From Lachnospiraceae bacterium (lineage in GTDB: Bacteria; Bacillota; Clostridia; Lachnospirales; Lachnospiraceae): a stretch of 64,000 nucleotides of DNA. The DNA lies in NCBI GenBank assembly GCA_910574965.1, contig CAJTDB010000001.1:253092-317091 (forward strand), given 5' to 3'. The notes beneath the pieces are model-generated. The model did no database searches. It was not told where the DNA came from and saw only the letters and a program-made list of their open reading frames with translations. The translations under genes were made by a program, and so were the position numbers. Shown in pieces: positions 27,984-37,180 of the stretch (its first letter is position 1; each line of letters starts with the position of its first letter).

Positions 27984-29798
27984 CTACTGCTTATCAACAT
28001 GAAAGAATGCAAAAACCTGTCTCGCCGCCCGCTGGTTCATGCCCGGCACCGCCGCAAGCTCCTCAATCCCGGCATTTCGGATATCGTCCAGTTTCTGAAA
28101 GCCTTTCATAAGCGCCTTTCGGCGGGCAGGCCCGATCCCTGGTATATCGTCCAGCACCGAATGGACCTGTTCCCGGCTTCGAAGAGATCTGTGATACTCG
28201 ATGGCAAACCGATGGGCCTCGTCCTGAATCCGCGTCACCAGCCGAAAGCCCTCGCTGTCTCTGTCAATGGGGATCTCCACATTTTGAAAATAAATGCCTC
28301 TGGTCCTGTGCCGGTCGTCCTTTACCATACCGCACACCGGTATGTGAACATCCACCGCTTCCATCACTTTCAGCGCCACATTGACCTGTCCTCTGCCTCC
28401 GTCCATCATAATCAGATCGGGATAATTTTCAAAGTGGGACAGCCGCCTGGTCAGCATCTCTTCCATGCTGGCATAATCATCTGCCCCCTGCACGCCCTTG
28501 ATTCGGAACTTCCGGTAGTCCGACCGCTTCGGGCGTCCCTTCTCATAGACGACCATGGAACCTACCGTCTGGAACCCGCTGATATTGGATATATCGTAAG
28601 CTTCCACCCGATCGAGCTTCGCAAGACCAAGAAGTTTTGCGATCTCTTTCATTGCACCGATGGTGCGCCCTTCTTCTCTTCGTATCCGCTCCTTGTCCTG
28701 CGTCAGCACCATCTGCGCATTTTTTACAGCCAGCTCCACCAGCTTTTCCTTTTCGCCCTTTTGAGGAACACGGATGCGGACCTTCTGCCCCTTTCTGGTA
28801 CTCAGCCACTCCTCAATCAGCTCTTTCTCCCCGATCTCCCACTGAATCATCAGTTCCCGCGGAATATACGGCGTCCCCGCATAGAACTGCTTCAGAAACG
28901 TTGACAGTATCTCTTCTTTCTCTTCTTCCCCTGCAATGTGCAGACAGAAATGATCCCTTCCGATCAGCCTGCCTTCCCGGATGAAGAAAATCTGGACTAC
29001 CGCATCCTCCTGATCGGATGCCATCGCGATCACGTCCTTATCCTCCATGTGGCTGCTGGTAATCTTCTGTTTTTGGGCAATCTTGCTGACACTGTTCAGA
29101 AGTTCCCGGTATTCAATGGCTTTCTCGAACTCCAGTTCTTCGGAAGCCTTCTGCATCTTCTCCTCCAGTTCCTTCAGGATCAGCGGGTAGTTCCCGTTCA
29201 GAAACGACAGCGCCTTCTTTACGGCCGCCCCATATTCCTCTTTGGAAATGTAGCCCTGACAGGGAGCCGGACACTGGTGAATATGGTAGTTGAGGCAGGG
29301 CCTCTCCTTCCCCAGCATCTTCGGCAGCGCCTTATTGCAGGTCCGTATGCCGTACAGCTTATGGATTAAATCGATGGTATCTTTTACTGCTCCCGCACTT
29401 GTATAAGGCCCAAAATATTTTGCCCGGTCTTTCACGATCTGCCTGGCCAGCATCACCCGCGGAAAATCCTCCTGCACCGTCACCTTAATGAACGGATAGG
29501 CTTTGTCGTCCATCAGCATCGTATTGTATTTGGGCCGGTGCTCCTTAATCAGATTGCATTCCAGCACCAGCGCTTCCATCTCGGAATCCGTAATAATGTA
29601 CTCAAACCGGCAAATATGCGTTACCATCTGCTCGATCTTTACACCCTTATTCCGGCTGGACTGAAAATACTGCCGCACCCGGTTCCTAAGGGACACAGCC
29701 TTCCCCACATAAATAATCGCATCCCGCTCATCATGCATCAAATACACCCCCGGCTTTGCCGGAAGCTTCTTCAGTTCCTCGTCAATGTCAAATGCCAT
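27984..29798 (-). CDS. uvrC: UvrABC excinuclease subunit C
   Basis: A 604-residue nucleotide-excision-repair endonuclease that makes both incisions around a lesion. The N-terminal GIY-YIG domain reads [22 protein letters not shown] (split into [12 protein letters not shown] and [15 protein letters not shown]), and the UVR motif region lies at about 200-240. The RNase H-like domain contains [18 protein letters not shown] and [12 protein letters not shown]. The tail has two helix-hairpin-helix motifs ([13 protein letters not shown] and [13 protein letters not shown]). A GGAGG site precedes the ATG. First gene of the group with hprK and glcK; a structured repeat lies just upstream. Confidence 0.97.
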   Translation of the reverse strand: MAFDIDEELKKLPAKPGVYLMHDERDAIIYVGKAVSLRNRVRQYFQSSRNKGVKIEQMVTHICRFEYIITDSEMEALVLECNLIKEHRPKYNTMLMDDKAYPFIKVTVQEDFPRVMLARQIVKDRAKYFGPYTSAGAVKDTIDLIHKLYGIRTCNKALPKMLGKERPCLNYHIHQCPAPCQGYISKEEYGAAVKKALSFLNGNYPLILKELEEKMQKASEELEFEKAIEYRELLNSVSKIAQKQKITSSHMEDKDVIAMASDQEDAVVQIFFIREGRLIGRDHFCLHIAGEEEKEEILSTFLKQFYAGTPYIPRELMIQWEIGEKELIEEWLSTRKGQKVRIRVPQKGEKEKLVELAVKNAQMVLTQDKERIRREEGRTIGAMKEIAKLLGLAKLDRVEAYDISNISGFQTVGSMVVYEKGRPKRSDYRKFRIKGVQGADDYASMEEMLTRRLSHFENYPDLIMMDGGRGQVNVALKVMEAVDVHIPVCGMVKDDRHRTRGIYFQNVEIPIDRDSEGFRLVTRIQDEAHRFAIEYHRSLRSREQVHSVLDDIPGIGPARRKALMKGFQKLDDIRNAGIEELAAVPGMNQRAARQVFAFFHVDKQ

Positions 29799-29911
29799 AA
29801 CACCCTCCTCCCAAACATCGCACGCTTTCTCTCAAAAACCAGTCCTTATTCACACGCCAAAAGTCAGGAACCGCCGCCCATCCCCCTGCCGGTTTTGGAA
29901 TTATAACAGAC

Positions 29912-30001
29912 AAAGGACCGGCCCTGTCTGTCTCAGGCGAACACCGCAGATGTCCAAATGAGGCAGACAGGGCCGGTCCTTTTTCCGATACATTCCATAC
30001 A
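29912..30001 (-). repeat. Structured repeat element, copy 2
   Basis: Between the ftsH stop and uvrC start. Perfect 19-bp arms (29912-29930 and 29964-29982, centred on GGACCGGCCCTGTC) enclose a 33-base loop with the core block 29936-29955, which itself can form a six-pair hairpin. The flank 29985-30001 (CCGATACATTCCATACA) is shared with copy 1. Orientation relative to the neighbouring minus-strand genes is the same in both copies. It could end the ftsH transcript: T5 on + and T3 on - make it a weak two-way terminator. Confidence 0.72.
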
Positions 30002-30047
30002 AACGCAAAGCTTATGGGATGAGAGCAGGCGGCTGTCCCCTTCCTGC

Positions 30048-31946
30048 CTATTCCGCAAAGATCAGCTCTTCCTGCTGATATCCATCTGCTTCCTCTTTCA
30101 CTTTGCGGAAGATTTCCATAAACTCTTTCCCGGTGATCGTCTCCTTCTCAATAAGAAATTCCGCAATCTTATCCAGACATTCCCGGTTCTCCGCCAGGAG
30201 ACGCTTCGCTTCTGTATAGGATTCCTTCAGTATCCGCATGACCTCGCTGTCCACCTCTGCGGCTGTCTCGTCGCTGCAGTTCATGACGGTCCCGTTATTT
30301 AAGTACATGCTTTCCTTGGTTTCCAGTCCCATCAGTCCGAACTTATCAGACATTCCGTACTGCGTCACCATGGCACGGGCCAGCTTTGTAGCCTGCTGAA
30401 TGTCATTGGAAGCACCGGTAGTCACCGTTTCGAACACCAGTTCCTCCGCTGCGCGCCCGCCCAGATAACCGACCAGCATCGCTTCCAGTTCCTTCTTCGT
30501 GTTCAGATATTTCTCTTCCTCCGGTACATGCATAACGTACCCAAGTGCTCCCATGGTGCGGGGAACGATGGTGATCTTCTGAACCGGCTCCGAATCTTTT
30601 TGAAGAGCGCTCACAAGGGCGTGCCCCACTTCGTGATAGGACACGATCTTCCGCTCCTCGGCGCTTAAGATTCGGTCCTTTTTTTCCTTGCCCATAAGAA
30701 CGACTTCCACAGCCTCAAACAGATCTTTTTGAGATACTGCCTGCCGTTTGTTCTTAACTGCCAGGATGGCCGCTTCATTAATCATATTGGCCAGATCAGA
30801 ACCTACGGCGCCGCTGGTAGCCAGAGCAATGGCTTCCAGATCCACGGTCTCATCCAGACGCACATTTCTGGCATGTACTTTCAGTACGTCCACACGTCCT
30901 TTCAGATCCGGACGCTCCACGATAATTCTGCGGTCAAAACGTCCCGGACGCAAAAGTGCCTGGTCCAGGATCTCCGGACGGTTCGTCGCCGCCAGTACAA
31001 GGCACGCCTTATTGCTCTCAAAACCATCCATCTCTGCCAGAAGCTGATTCAGTGTCTGTTCCCGCTCGTCATTGCCTCCAAGCCTGGAATCCCGGCTCTT
31101 GCCGATGGCGTCGATCTCATCAATAAAGATGATACACGGAGCATTTTTCTTGGCCTCATCAAAAAGATCGCGGACGCGGGACGCTCCCACGCCCACGAAC
31201 ATCTCCACAAAATCCGAACCGGACAGGGAGAAAAACGGCACATGAGCCTCCCCTGCCACTGCTTTCGCCAGCAGCGTCTTGCCGGTACCGGGAGGACCCA
31301 CCAGCAGTGCGCCCTTTGGCAGCTTCGCGCCAATCTCCGCATAGTTCTCCGGATTGTGCAGGAAGTCCACCACTTCCACTAAAGACTCCTTCGCCTCTTC
31401 CTGTCCGGCCACATCTTTAAACGTCACTCCGGTTTCTTTTTCAATGTAGACCTTTGCCTTGCTCTTGCCGACTCCCATCATGCCTCCGCCGCCCATACGG
31501 CGCATCAGATAGCCCACTGCTACCCAGATGAGAATCAGCGGGAGAAAGCTCCATACGACCTGCCAGACCAGCGTGGAAAAGGTATCCTGAATGTACGGGG
31601 TGATCTCGATGTCCCGTGCCTTCAGCATGGGCAGCAGCGCATCGTCATCCATCTTGCCGGTATAGTACGTGATCTCCACATTTCCCATGGGCTGGGTTCT
31701 CGGCGTGATCTTCCAGGTCAGCCCGGTATCCTCCACCTTCGCCACCTTGTCTTCATTGAGCATGTCGATAAACGCATCATAGGTAATCTCTTTGGAACTG
31801 GCATCCTTCATAAAATTCTGAATAAAGTTCAGTGCCAGAAAACTCACCAGCATAAATGTTAAAAAAATAACAATACTCTGCCGGTTCTTTGGTCTCTTAT
31901 GATTGTTATCTCCTCCATCTCCTGATGGAGTCATTTTATCATTCAT
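30048..31946 (-). CDS. ftsH: ATP-dependent membrane zinc protease
   Basis: A 632-residue AAA+ protease that degrades membrane and short-lived regulatory proteins. Two membrane segments (about 25-42 and 130-148) flank an external domain. The AAA domain has [16 protein letters not shown] (Walker A), [12 protein letters not shown] (Walker B) and RPGRFDRRI (second region of homology). The zinc site is [13 protein letters not shown] (HExxH). ATG 31946 has AAGGAGG six bases upstream. A GTG at 31970 lies essentially at the predicted transcription start, so it is rejected. Confidence 0.97.
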   Translation of the reverse strand: MNDKMTPSGDGGDNNHKRPKNRQSIVIFLTFMLVSFLALNFIQNFMKDASSKEITYDAFIDMLNEDKVAKVEDTGLTWKITPRTQPMGNVEITYYTGKMDDDALLPMLKARDIEITPYIQDTFSTLVWQVVWSFLPLILIWVAVGYLMRRMGGGGMMGVGKSKAKVYIEKETGVTFKDVAGQEEAKESLVEVVDFLHNPENYAEIGAKLPKGALLVGPPGTGKTLLAKAVAGEAHVPFFSLSGSDFVEMFVGVGASRVRDLFDEAKKNAPCIIFIDEIDAIGKSRDSRLGGNDEREQTLNQLLAEMDGFESNKACLVLAATNRPEILDQALLRPGRFDRRIIVERPDLKGRVDVLKVHARNVRLDETVDLEAIALATSGAVGSDLANMINEAAILAVKNKRQAVSQKDLFEAVEVVLMGKEKKDRILSAEERKIVSYHEVGHALVSALQKDSEPVQKITIVPRTMGALGYVMHVPEEEKYLNTKKELEAMLVGYLGGRAAEELVFETVTTGASNDIQQATKLARAMVTQYGMSDKFGLMGLETKESMYLNNGTVMNCSDETAAEVDSEVMRILKESYTEAKRLLAENRECLDKIAEFLIEKETITGKEFMEIFRKVKEEADGYQQEELIFAE

Positions 31947-31975
31947 CTTTTTCCTCCTTGCGCGTAGCACTTCCT

Positions 31976-32004
31976 ATTATAGTGAACCTTCCTTTATAAA
32001 TCAA
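31976..32004 (-). promoter_or_regulatory. Promoter of ftsH
   Basis: Minus-strand TTGATT (31999-32004), 17 bases, perfect TATAAT (31976-31981). The transcript would start near 31969, giving a short leader with the ribosome site AAGGAGG. Confidence 0.72.
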
Positions 32005-32079
32005 TACACCTTCTGAGAAATTTTGTCTTCTTTTTATTAAATAACTATAAATATTTCCACTCCTGCTCAGAAAAACAAG

Positions 32080-32190
32080 TGGATTTTTTTATTTGAATAA
32101 GATATAATGAGAAGAGTTTTTATTTTTGATACAGAACTGCAAATCAGTATCCGGACCTAAAAAGCCTTCCAGACAAGGGGGCTTTTTAGG
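32080..32190 (+). promoter_or_regulatory. pyrG promoter and leader hairpin (possible attenuator)
   Basis: A perfect TATAAT (32103-32108) with only a weak -35 (TGGATT, 32080-32085) gives a leader of about 110 bases. In it CCTAAAAAGCC (32156-32166) and GGCTTTTTAGG (32180-32190) form an exact 11-bp hairpin around a 13-base loop. The T5 is inside the 3' arm rather than after it. In Bacillus, pyrG is controlled by a CTP-sensitive attenuator in the leader; this hairpin may do the same, but the GGGC transcript start needed for the Bacillus mechanism is not evident. Confidence 0.5.
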
Positions 32191-32225
32191 GGCCAGATGC
32201 GGAACTTAAATAGGAGAACCAAAAC

Positions 32226-33830
32226 ATGCCCGTTAAATATGTATTTGTCACCGGCGGAGTCGTATCCGGTCTTGGGAAAGGCATTACAGCCGCTTCCCTT
32301 GGACGCCTTTTAAAAGCGCGTGGCTACAAAGTCACCATGCAGAAATTCGATCCCTACATCAACATTGACCCCGGCACCATGAATCCGGTTCAGCACGGAG
32401 AAGTATTCGTCACAGACGACGGCGCCGAAACCGACTTGGACCTTGGACATTATGAACGCTTTATCGACGAAAGTCTTGACAAAAATTCCAACGTAACGAC
32501 CGGAAAAGTCTACTGGTCTGTACTTCAGAAGGAGCGCCGCGGCGACTACGGCGGGGGAACCGTACAGGTCATTCCCCATATTACCAATGAGATTAAGAGC
32601 CGCTTTTATCGGAATTTCACCTCGGAGGACATGCATATTGCCATCATCGAGACCGGCGGAACCGTCGGTGACATTGAAAGCCAGCCTTTCTTAGAAGCCA
32701 TCCGGCAGTTTCAGCACGAGGTCGGACACGACAACGCTATTATCATCCATGTGACTCTGATCCCTTATCTGAAAGCTTCCGGAGAGATGAAGACAAAGCC
32801 TACCCAGGCTTCCGTCAAAGAGCTGCAGGGTATGGGAATTCAGCCGGATATCATCGTATGCCGCACAGAACTTCCTCTGGAAAAGGGCATCAAAGACAAG
32901 ATCGCACTCTTCTGTAATGTGCCGAAAAATCATGTTCTTCAGAATCTGGATGTAGAGTATCTGTATGAAGCCCCCCTCGCTATGGAGGAGGAACATCTGG
33001 CCCAGGTAGCCTGCGAATGCCTAAAGCTTCCCTGCCCGGAACCGGATCTTACTGACTGGACGGAAATGGTCAACAAACTCCGTCATCCCACCACGGAAGT
33101 CAACGTTGCCCTTGTGGGAAAATACATCCAGCTTCACGACGCCTATATTTCCGTCGTAGAAGCTCTAAAACATGGCGGCATCGACAATCATGCCGTCGTC
33201 AATATCAAATGGATAGACTCCGAGCAGGTGACTGCCGAAAATGTTTCTGAGCTTTTAGGAGACGTAACCGGCATCCTCGTTCCCGGCGGCTTCGGCGATC
33301 GGGGCATCGACGGCAAAATCGCTGCTATCCGGTATGCAAGAGAGCACCGGATTCCGTTCCTGGGACTCTGCCTCGGTATGCAGCTTGCCATCGTCGAGTA
33401 CGCCCGCCATGCCGCAGGACTGGAAGACGCCCACAGCATCGAACTGGATCCAAACACCCCCTATCCGGTTATCGCACTTATGCCGGACCAGAACGGCGTA
33501 GAAGACATCGGCGGAACGCTCAGGCTGGGTTCCTGTCCCTGCGTTCTGAACAAAGATACAAAAGCCTGTGCATTATATGGTACGGAACAGATCGAAGAAC
33601 GTCACCGTCACCGTTACGAAGTCAACAACGATTACCGTTCTGTCCTCACGGAACATGGAATGACCCTGTCCGGACTGTCACCGGATGGACGGATTGTGGA
33701 AATGATCGAACTGAAAGAACATCCGTTCTTTATCGCCACTCAGGCGCATCCGGAACTGAAGTCCCGGCCCAACCGGCCCCATCCGCTGTTCAAAGGATTT
33801 GTGGAAGCGGCCCTGAAGGCAAAAGCATAA
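32226..33830 (+). CDS. pyrG: CTP synthase
   Basis: A 534-residue enzyme that aminates UTP to CTP using glutamine. The synthetase half starts [23 protein letters not shown], here quoted as [15 protein letters not shown] (P-loop), with [13 protein letters not shown] and MQHGE-type contacts. The glutamine amidotransferase half begins about residue 290 and has the nucleophile cysteine in [12 protein letters not shown], with the His/Glu pair near [10 protein letters not shown]. Full length. The leader contains a strong hairpin, and a bidirectional terminator follows at 33852-33891. Confidence 0.98.
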   Translation: MPVKYVFVTGGVVSGLGKGITAASLGRLLKARGYKVTMQKFDPYINIDPGTMNPVQHGEVFVTDDGAETDLDLGHYERFIDESLDKNSNVTTGKVYWSVLQKERRGDYGGGTVQVIPHITNEIKSRFYRNFTSEDMHIAIIETGGTVGDIESQPFLEAIRQFQHEVGHDNAIIIHVTLIPYLKASGEMKTKPTQASVKELQGMGIQPDIIVCRTELPLEKGIKDKIALFCNVPKNHVLQNLDVEYLYEAPLAMEEEHLAQVACECLKLPCPEPDLTDWTEMVNKLRHPTTEVNVALVGKYIQLHDAYISVVEALKHGGIDNHAVVNIKWIDSEQVTAENVSELLGDVTGILVPGGFGDRGIDGKIAAIRYAREHRIPFLGLCLGMQLAIVEYARHAAGLEDAHSIELDPNTPYPVIALMPDQNGVEDIGGTLRLGSCPCVLNKDTKACALYGTEQIEERHRHRYEVNNDYRSVLTEHGMTLSGLSPDGRIVEMIELKEHPFFIATQAHPELKSRPNRPHPLFKGFVEAALKAKA

Positions 33831-33851
33831 AGCTGCAACTGCGGCAAACGC

Positions 33852-33891
33852 AAAATGAGGGAGCGGCATTTCCTGCCTGCTCCCTCATTTT
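33852..33891. terminator. Bidirectional terminator between pyrG and lsrF
   Basis: AAAATGAGGGAGC (33852-33864) and GCTCCCTCATTTT (33879-33891) form a perfect 13-bp stem with A/T tails suited to stopping both the pyrG transcript on + and the lsrF transcript on -. Confidence 0.85.
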
Positions 33892-33927
33892 ATGCGGTTC
33901 TCTTTCCAAAATTCATCTTTGTACAGA

Positions 33928-34806
33928 TTAATGAATCAGATCCTCATAAAATTCATATGCTTCTTTGTCCGTAAAGCCTTCATGAACGACCTTTCCGATG
34001 GCCTGAGCCATCTCCACCGGATGTTCGCTCTGGAAAATATTTCTTCCCATGTCCACGCCTCTGGCCCCTTTAGAGATCACCGTGTAAGCCATAGTCAGCG
34101 CTTCTGCTTCCGGAAGCTTCTTTCCGCCTGCCACAACGATAGGCACCGGACATGCCGCCACGACTTCTTCAAAATTATCGCAGTTGTAAGTTTTCACTAA
34201 CTGCACTCCCATCTCTGCTACAATCCGGGTGGCCAGTTTGAAAAACCGGTCTGTCCGCTCCATATTTTTCCCCACCGCCACAACCCCAAGGGCAGGAATG
34301 CTGTAGCGCATACCGCCATTGATTACTTTGGACAGATTGTCGATGCTGGAGAGCTGTCCGTCGGCGCCGATAAAAGTCTGTACCGCCATACAGTCTGCAT
34401 TCATCCGGATGGCATCCTCAATATCCACAGCCACTACTTCGTGGGACAGATCTTCATCCAGCATAGAGGAACCAGAAGTCACCCGAAGCGCAATTCCCTT
34501 TGTAATCTGAGGCGGTACGCAGGTGCGCAGAGCACCTCTGGTCCCCATAAACACATCCACATACGGCGCCAGCTTCGGAAGCAGAAGATCCAGCCTCTCA
34601 AGCCCTGCCGTAGAACCCATAAAATACCCATGGTCAAAGGCAAACATTACCGAATTGCCGCTTTTCGGATTGAAAATATTGGACAGATGCTTCTGCATCC
34701 CCCAGTCCAGATTATTTGCCCCTTTTACATAAAACCCTTCTCTATTGGCAAACGGCGTATCCACATGATAATCCTTTGCCACTTTCAGTCCGTCTTTATC
34801 TGCCAT
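33928..34806 (-). CDS. lsrF: 3-hydroxy-5-phosphonooxypentane-2,4-dione thiolase (AI-2 processing)
   Basis: A 292-residue class I aldolase-fold enzyme closely resembling E. coli LsrF, which transfers the acetyl group of processed phospho-autoinducer-2 to CoA. Shared stretches include NLDWGMQKHLSNIFNPK, MFAFDHGYFMGSTAGLER, QLVKTYN with the Schiff-base lysine, CPVPIVVAGGKKLPE and GVDMGRNIFQSEHPV. ATG 34806 gives a protein aligned with LsrF; longer in-frame starts precede or overlap the promoter. It is divergent from lsrK. No LsrG, LsrR or Lsr transporter is present in the window. Confidence 0.93.
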   Translation of the reverse strand: MADKDGLKVAKDYHVDTPFANREGFYVKGANNLDWGMQKHLSNIFNPKSGNSVMFAFDHGYFMGSTAGLERLDLLLPKLAPYVDVFMGTRGALRTCVPPQITKGIALRVTSGSSMLDEDLSHEVVAVDIEDAIRMNADCMAVQTFIGADGQLSSIDNLSKVINGGMRYSIPALGVVAVGKNMERTDRFFKLATRIVAEMGVQLVKTYNCDNFEEVVAACPVPIVVAGGKKLPEAEALTMAYTVISKGARGVDMGRNIFQSEHPVEMAQAIGKVVHEGFTDKEAYEFYEDLIH

Positions 34807-34849
34807 GCACTTCCCATCCTTTCCTATCTGTTCCTGTTGGTTATCTATA

Positions 34850-34891
34850 AATATACCCTGCTGCTCCTCTTTTGTCAATCCAGTTGACAAA
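34850..34891 (-). promoter_or_regulatory. lsrF promoter with overlapping palindromic operator
   Basis: Minus-strand consensus TTGACA (34873-34878), 17 bases, TATATT (34850-34855). The -35 box is one arm of a perfect palindrome, TTTGTCAA (34871-34878), TCCAG, TTGACAAA (34884-34891). A regulator bound there would cover the -35 box and could also affect the divergent lsrK side, where the other arm supplies a TTGACA without a well-spaced -10. Confidence 0.65.
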
Positions 34892-34983
34892 GCGCCCTTT
34901 TCATGTCAAACTTTAATAAGCAGAGAACCTGCCGCCGCCAAAAACACAATAGCGGCAGAGCAGGAACCGCATATTCGTTTAGG

Positions 34984-35098
34984 CTGATGCGGGACTTTTA
35001 ATCAGCATCTGTCCTGGGAACGGCCGGAAGGATTTTATGGCAGAAAATCCTTCCAGTGACTTGGCTGTCCCCAGGACTGATGCGGGACTTTTAATCAG
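34984..35098 (+). promoter_or_regulatory. lsrK leader: 22-base direct repeats around a long hairpin
   Basis: A 22-base sequence (starting CTGATGCGGGACTTTT) occurs exactly at 34984-35005 and 35077-35098. Between the copies GTCCTGGG (35011-35018) pairs with CCCAGGAC (35070-35077), and inside that GGAAGGATTTT (35026-35036) pairs perfectly with AAAATCCTTCC (35044-35054). The second repeat runs into the lsrK ribosome site AGGAGG (35096-35101). The 304-base gap between lsrF and lsrK holds no other gene. A related block, GGGACTTTGAATCAGCGTCT, spans the lsrK stop at 36667. Confidence 0.6.
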
Positions 35099-35110
35099 GA
35101 GGTATTTTTT

Positions 35111-36676
35111 ATGCCAGCACAATATCTAATGGCCATCGATGCCGGAACCGGAAGCGTCCGGGCCGTCTTATTTCACCCGGACGGAACCCAGTTAGGCTGC
35201 GTGCAGCGGGAATGGGAACACCGGGAAGACCCCCGTTATCCCGGCAGCATGGATTTCGACTGGACTCATAACTGGGAACTTGCCTGCATCTGCATCCGCG
35301 GCGTGCTGAAGGAGACAGGCATCCTTCCAGAACAGGTTGCCGCTTTATCCACCACCTGTATGCGGGAAGGCATCGTTCTCTATGACAAAGAAGGAAACGA
35401 AATCTGGGCCTGTGCCAACGTAGACGCCCGCAGTGATGATGAAGTCGGAAAATTGATCCGGATGAACCCGGAACTGGAAAAAGAAATCTATCTGAAAAGC
35501 GGACAGACCTATGCCCTCGGAGCACTCCCAAGGCTTCTCTGGGTCAAAGACAAGATGCCCGAAATCTATGAGAAGACCGCTTCTCTCGGCATGTTCAACG
35601 ACTGGCTTATTAAAAAACTCACCGGAGTAGAGGCCATCGAACCAAGCAACGGTTCCACTACCGGCATTTTTGATCTGCAGAGCCGAAGCTGGGATGCATC
35701 CATTACCAGAAAATGCGGACTCCGGGACGATATCTTTCCGCCGGTGGTGGAATGCGGCAGTATCATTGCTCCCGTGAGCGAAAAGGGCGCCGCGGATACC
35801 GGACTGAAAGCAGGCACCCCTGTCGTCGCCGGCGGCGGAGACTGCCAGCTCGGCTCTATCGGCGTCGGAGCCGTAAACCCCGGCCAGGCAGCCGTATTCG
35901 GCGGAAGCTTCTGGCAGTATGAATTTAATACCGGCAGCGGAACCGCAGATCCAGGATGCCGGGTCCGCGTCAACTGTCATGCCGTTCCCGGCGTGTGGCA
36001 GTACGAGGCTTTGGCTTTTAAGCCCGGACTTGTCATGCGCTGGTTCAGGGACGCTTTCTGCCAGCCGGAAAAGGAACTGAGCCGGCAGACAGGAGAAGAC
36101 CCCTATGACCTTATGAACCGGGAGGCCGAAAAGATTCCGGCCGGATGCTACGGCATGATGTGCACCTTCAGCGATGTAATGAATTTTATCAACTGGAAGC
36201 ACGCCGCTCCTACTTTCACAAATTTTGAACTCGACCCTGTGAAGTTCAGCCGCTATACCTTCTACCGGGCCATTCTTGAGAATACCGCTCTGTTAGTCAA
36301 AGGGCATATGGAACTTGTCAAAGAAGCCACCGGAAATATGCCTTCAGAGATCATTTTCGCAGGCGGTGCTGCCAAAAGCCCCCTCTGGTCCCAGATCCTC
36401 TCGGATGTACTTGGTATGCCCGTGCGGGTCCCTGTTGTAAAAGAAGCCGCCGCTTTAGGTGCTGCCATCATCGCAGGCACCGGCGTGGGAATCTATAAAG
36501 GCATAGAAGAAGGTGTTCGCCAAACCGTTCGATGGGACCGCGTCTTTGAACCGAATATGGAAAATCACAAAGTCTACGAACAACTTTATCAAGTATGGCG
36601 GAAAGTCTACGGTGCACAGCTTGCCCTGGTCAACGAAGGCGTCACCCGGCCCATGTGGACAGCACCGGGACTTTGA
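35111..36676 (+). CDS. lsrK: Autoinducer-2 kinase
   Basis: A 521-residue FGGY-family kinase that phosphorylates the quorum signal AI-2 (DPD) inside the cell. The match to E. coli LsrK is collinear: YLMAIDAGTGSVRAVLF, PGSMDFDWTHNWELAC, MREGIVLYDKEGNEIWACAN with VDAR, PRLLWV, GGGDCQLGSIGVG, MRWFRDAFC, VFAGG-like IFAGGAAKSPLWSQIL and the C-terminal MWTAPGL. Length is nearly that of E. coli LsrK (530). AGGAGG precedes the ATG. A cupin gene follows and lsrF diverges, forming a compact AI-2 processing unit without a linked importer. Confidence 0.93.
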   Translation: MPAQYLMAIDAGTGSVRAVLFHPDGTQLGCVQREWEHREDPRYPGSMDFDWTHNWELACICIRGVLKETGILPEQVAALSTTCMREGIVLYDKEGNEIWACANVDARSDDEVGKLIRMNPELEKEIYLKSGQTYALGALPRLLWVKDKMPEIYEKTASLGMFNDWLIKKLTGVEAIEPSNGSTTGIFDLQSRSWDASITRKCGLRDDIFPPVVECGSIIAPVSEKGAADTGLKAGTPVVAGGGDCQLGSIGVGAVNPGQAAVFGGSFWQYEFNTGSGTADPGCRVRVNCHAVPGVWQYEALAFKPGLVMRWFRDAFCQPEKELSRQTGEDPYDLMNREAEKIPAGCYGMMCTFSDVMNFINWKHAAPTFTNFELDPVKFSRYTFYRAILENTALLVKGHMELVKEATGNMPSEIIFAGGAAKSPLWSQILSDVLGMPVRVPVVKEAAALGAAIIAGTGVGIYKGIEEGVRQTVRWDRVFEPNMENHKVYEQLYQVWRKVYGAQLALVNEGVTRPMWTAPGL

Positions 36677-36742
36677 ATCAGCGTCTGCCTGTTCAGACAG
36701 ATGCAAATACAATATTAGAATTATATAAGGAGCATCCGATTT

Positions 36743-37093
36743 ATGTATATGATTGATGAAAAGGAACGGGAATACCGCTTTGGAGACAGCGGCCCCAAAT
36801 ATCTTATGAAAGGCCCCCGCATGAACTTTGCTCTTGTACAGTTTATGCCTGGTCAGGATTTTAAGGCGCACTATCACAAAATTATGGAGGAAGATTTCTT
36901 CATCCTTGAAGGTGAGATCGACATTGTTGTAGACGGCACCTCCCATCACCTGTATCCTGGACAGTTGATCCACATCGAACCGGGCGAGATCCATTACTGC
37001 AAAAACAGTTATGATCGTCCCGTCAAGATGGTATCTGTCCTGGCTCCCTATCAGGAGGTGGACAAAGTAGAAGTCGAGAACTATACCGGTTAG
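36743..37093 (+). CDS. Small cupin-domain protein (AI-2 unit)
   Basis: A 116-residue single-domain cupin. Motif 1 is MPGQDFKAHYHKIMEEDFFILEG, cited as AHYHKIMEEDFFILEG (H-x-H with E six residues on), and motif 2 PGQLIHIEPGEIHYCKNS (H). Together they give a complete metal site. Cupins isomerise, oxidise or bind small carbohydrates. Its place 66 bases after lsrK, inside the same terminator-bounded unit, suggests action on a phospho-AI-2 intermediate, perhaps in place of the missing isomerase LsrG, to which it is unrelated in fold. Ribosome site AAGGAG. Confidence 0.82.
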   Translation: MYMIDEKEREYRFGDSGPKYLMKGPRMNFALVQFMPGQDFKAHYHKIMEEDFFILEGEIDIVVDGTSHHLYPGQLIHIEPGEIHYCKNSYDRPVKMVSVLAPYQEVDKVEVENYTG

Positions 37094-37102
37094 AACACAG
37101 CT

Positions 37103-37155
37103 AAAAAGACTGCCAAACCCCGGTGCGTCGCCCTGGGTTTTCGGCAGCCTTTTTC
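37103..37155. terminator. Bidirectional terminator after the AI-2 unit
   Basis: AAAAAGACTGCCAAACCC and GGGTTTTCGGCAGCCTTTTT form a long imperfect stem with A5/T5 flanks, separating the + strand lsrK-cupin transcript from the converging AlaX operon. Confidence 0.82.
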
Positions 37156-37180
37156 CTTATCGGGCATCCATTTCTTTGCC

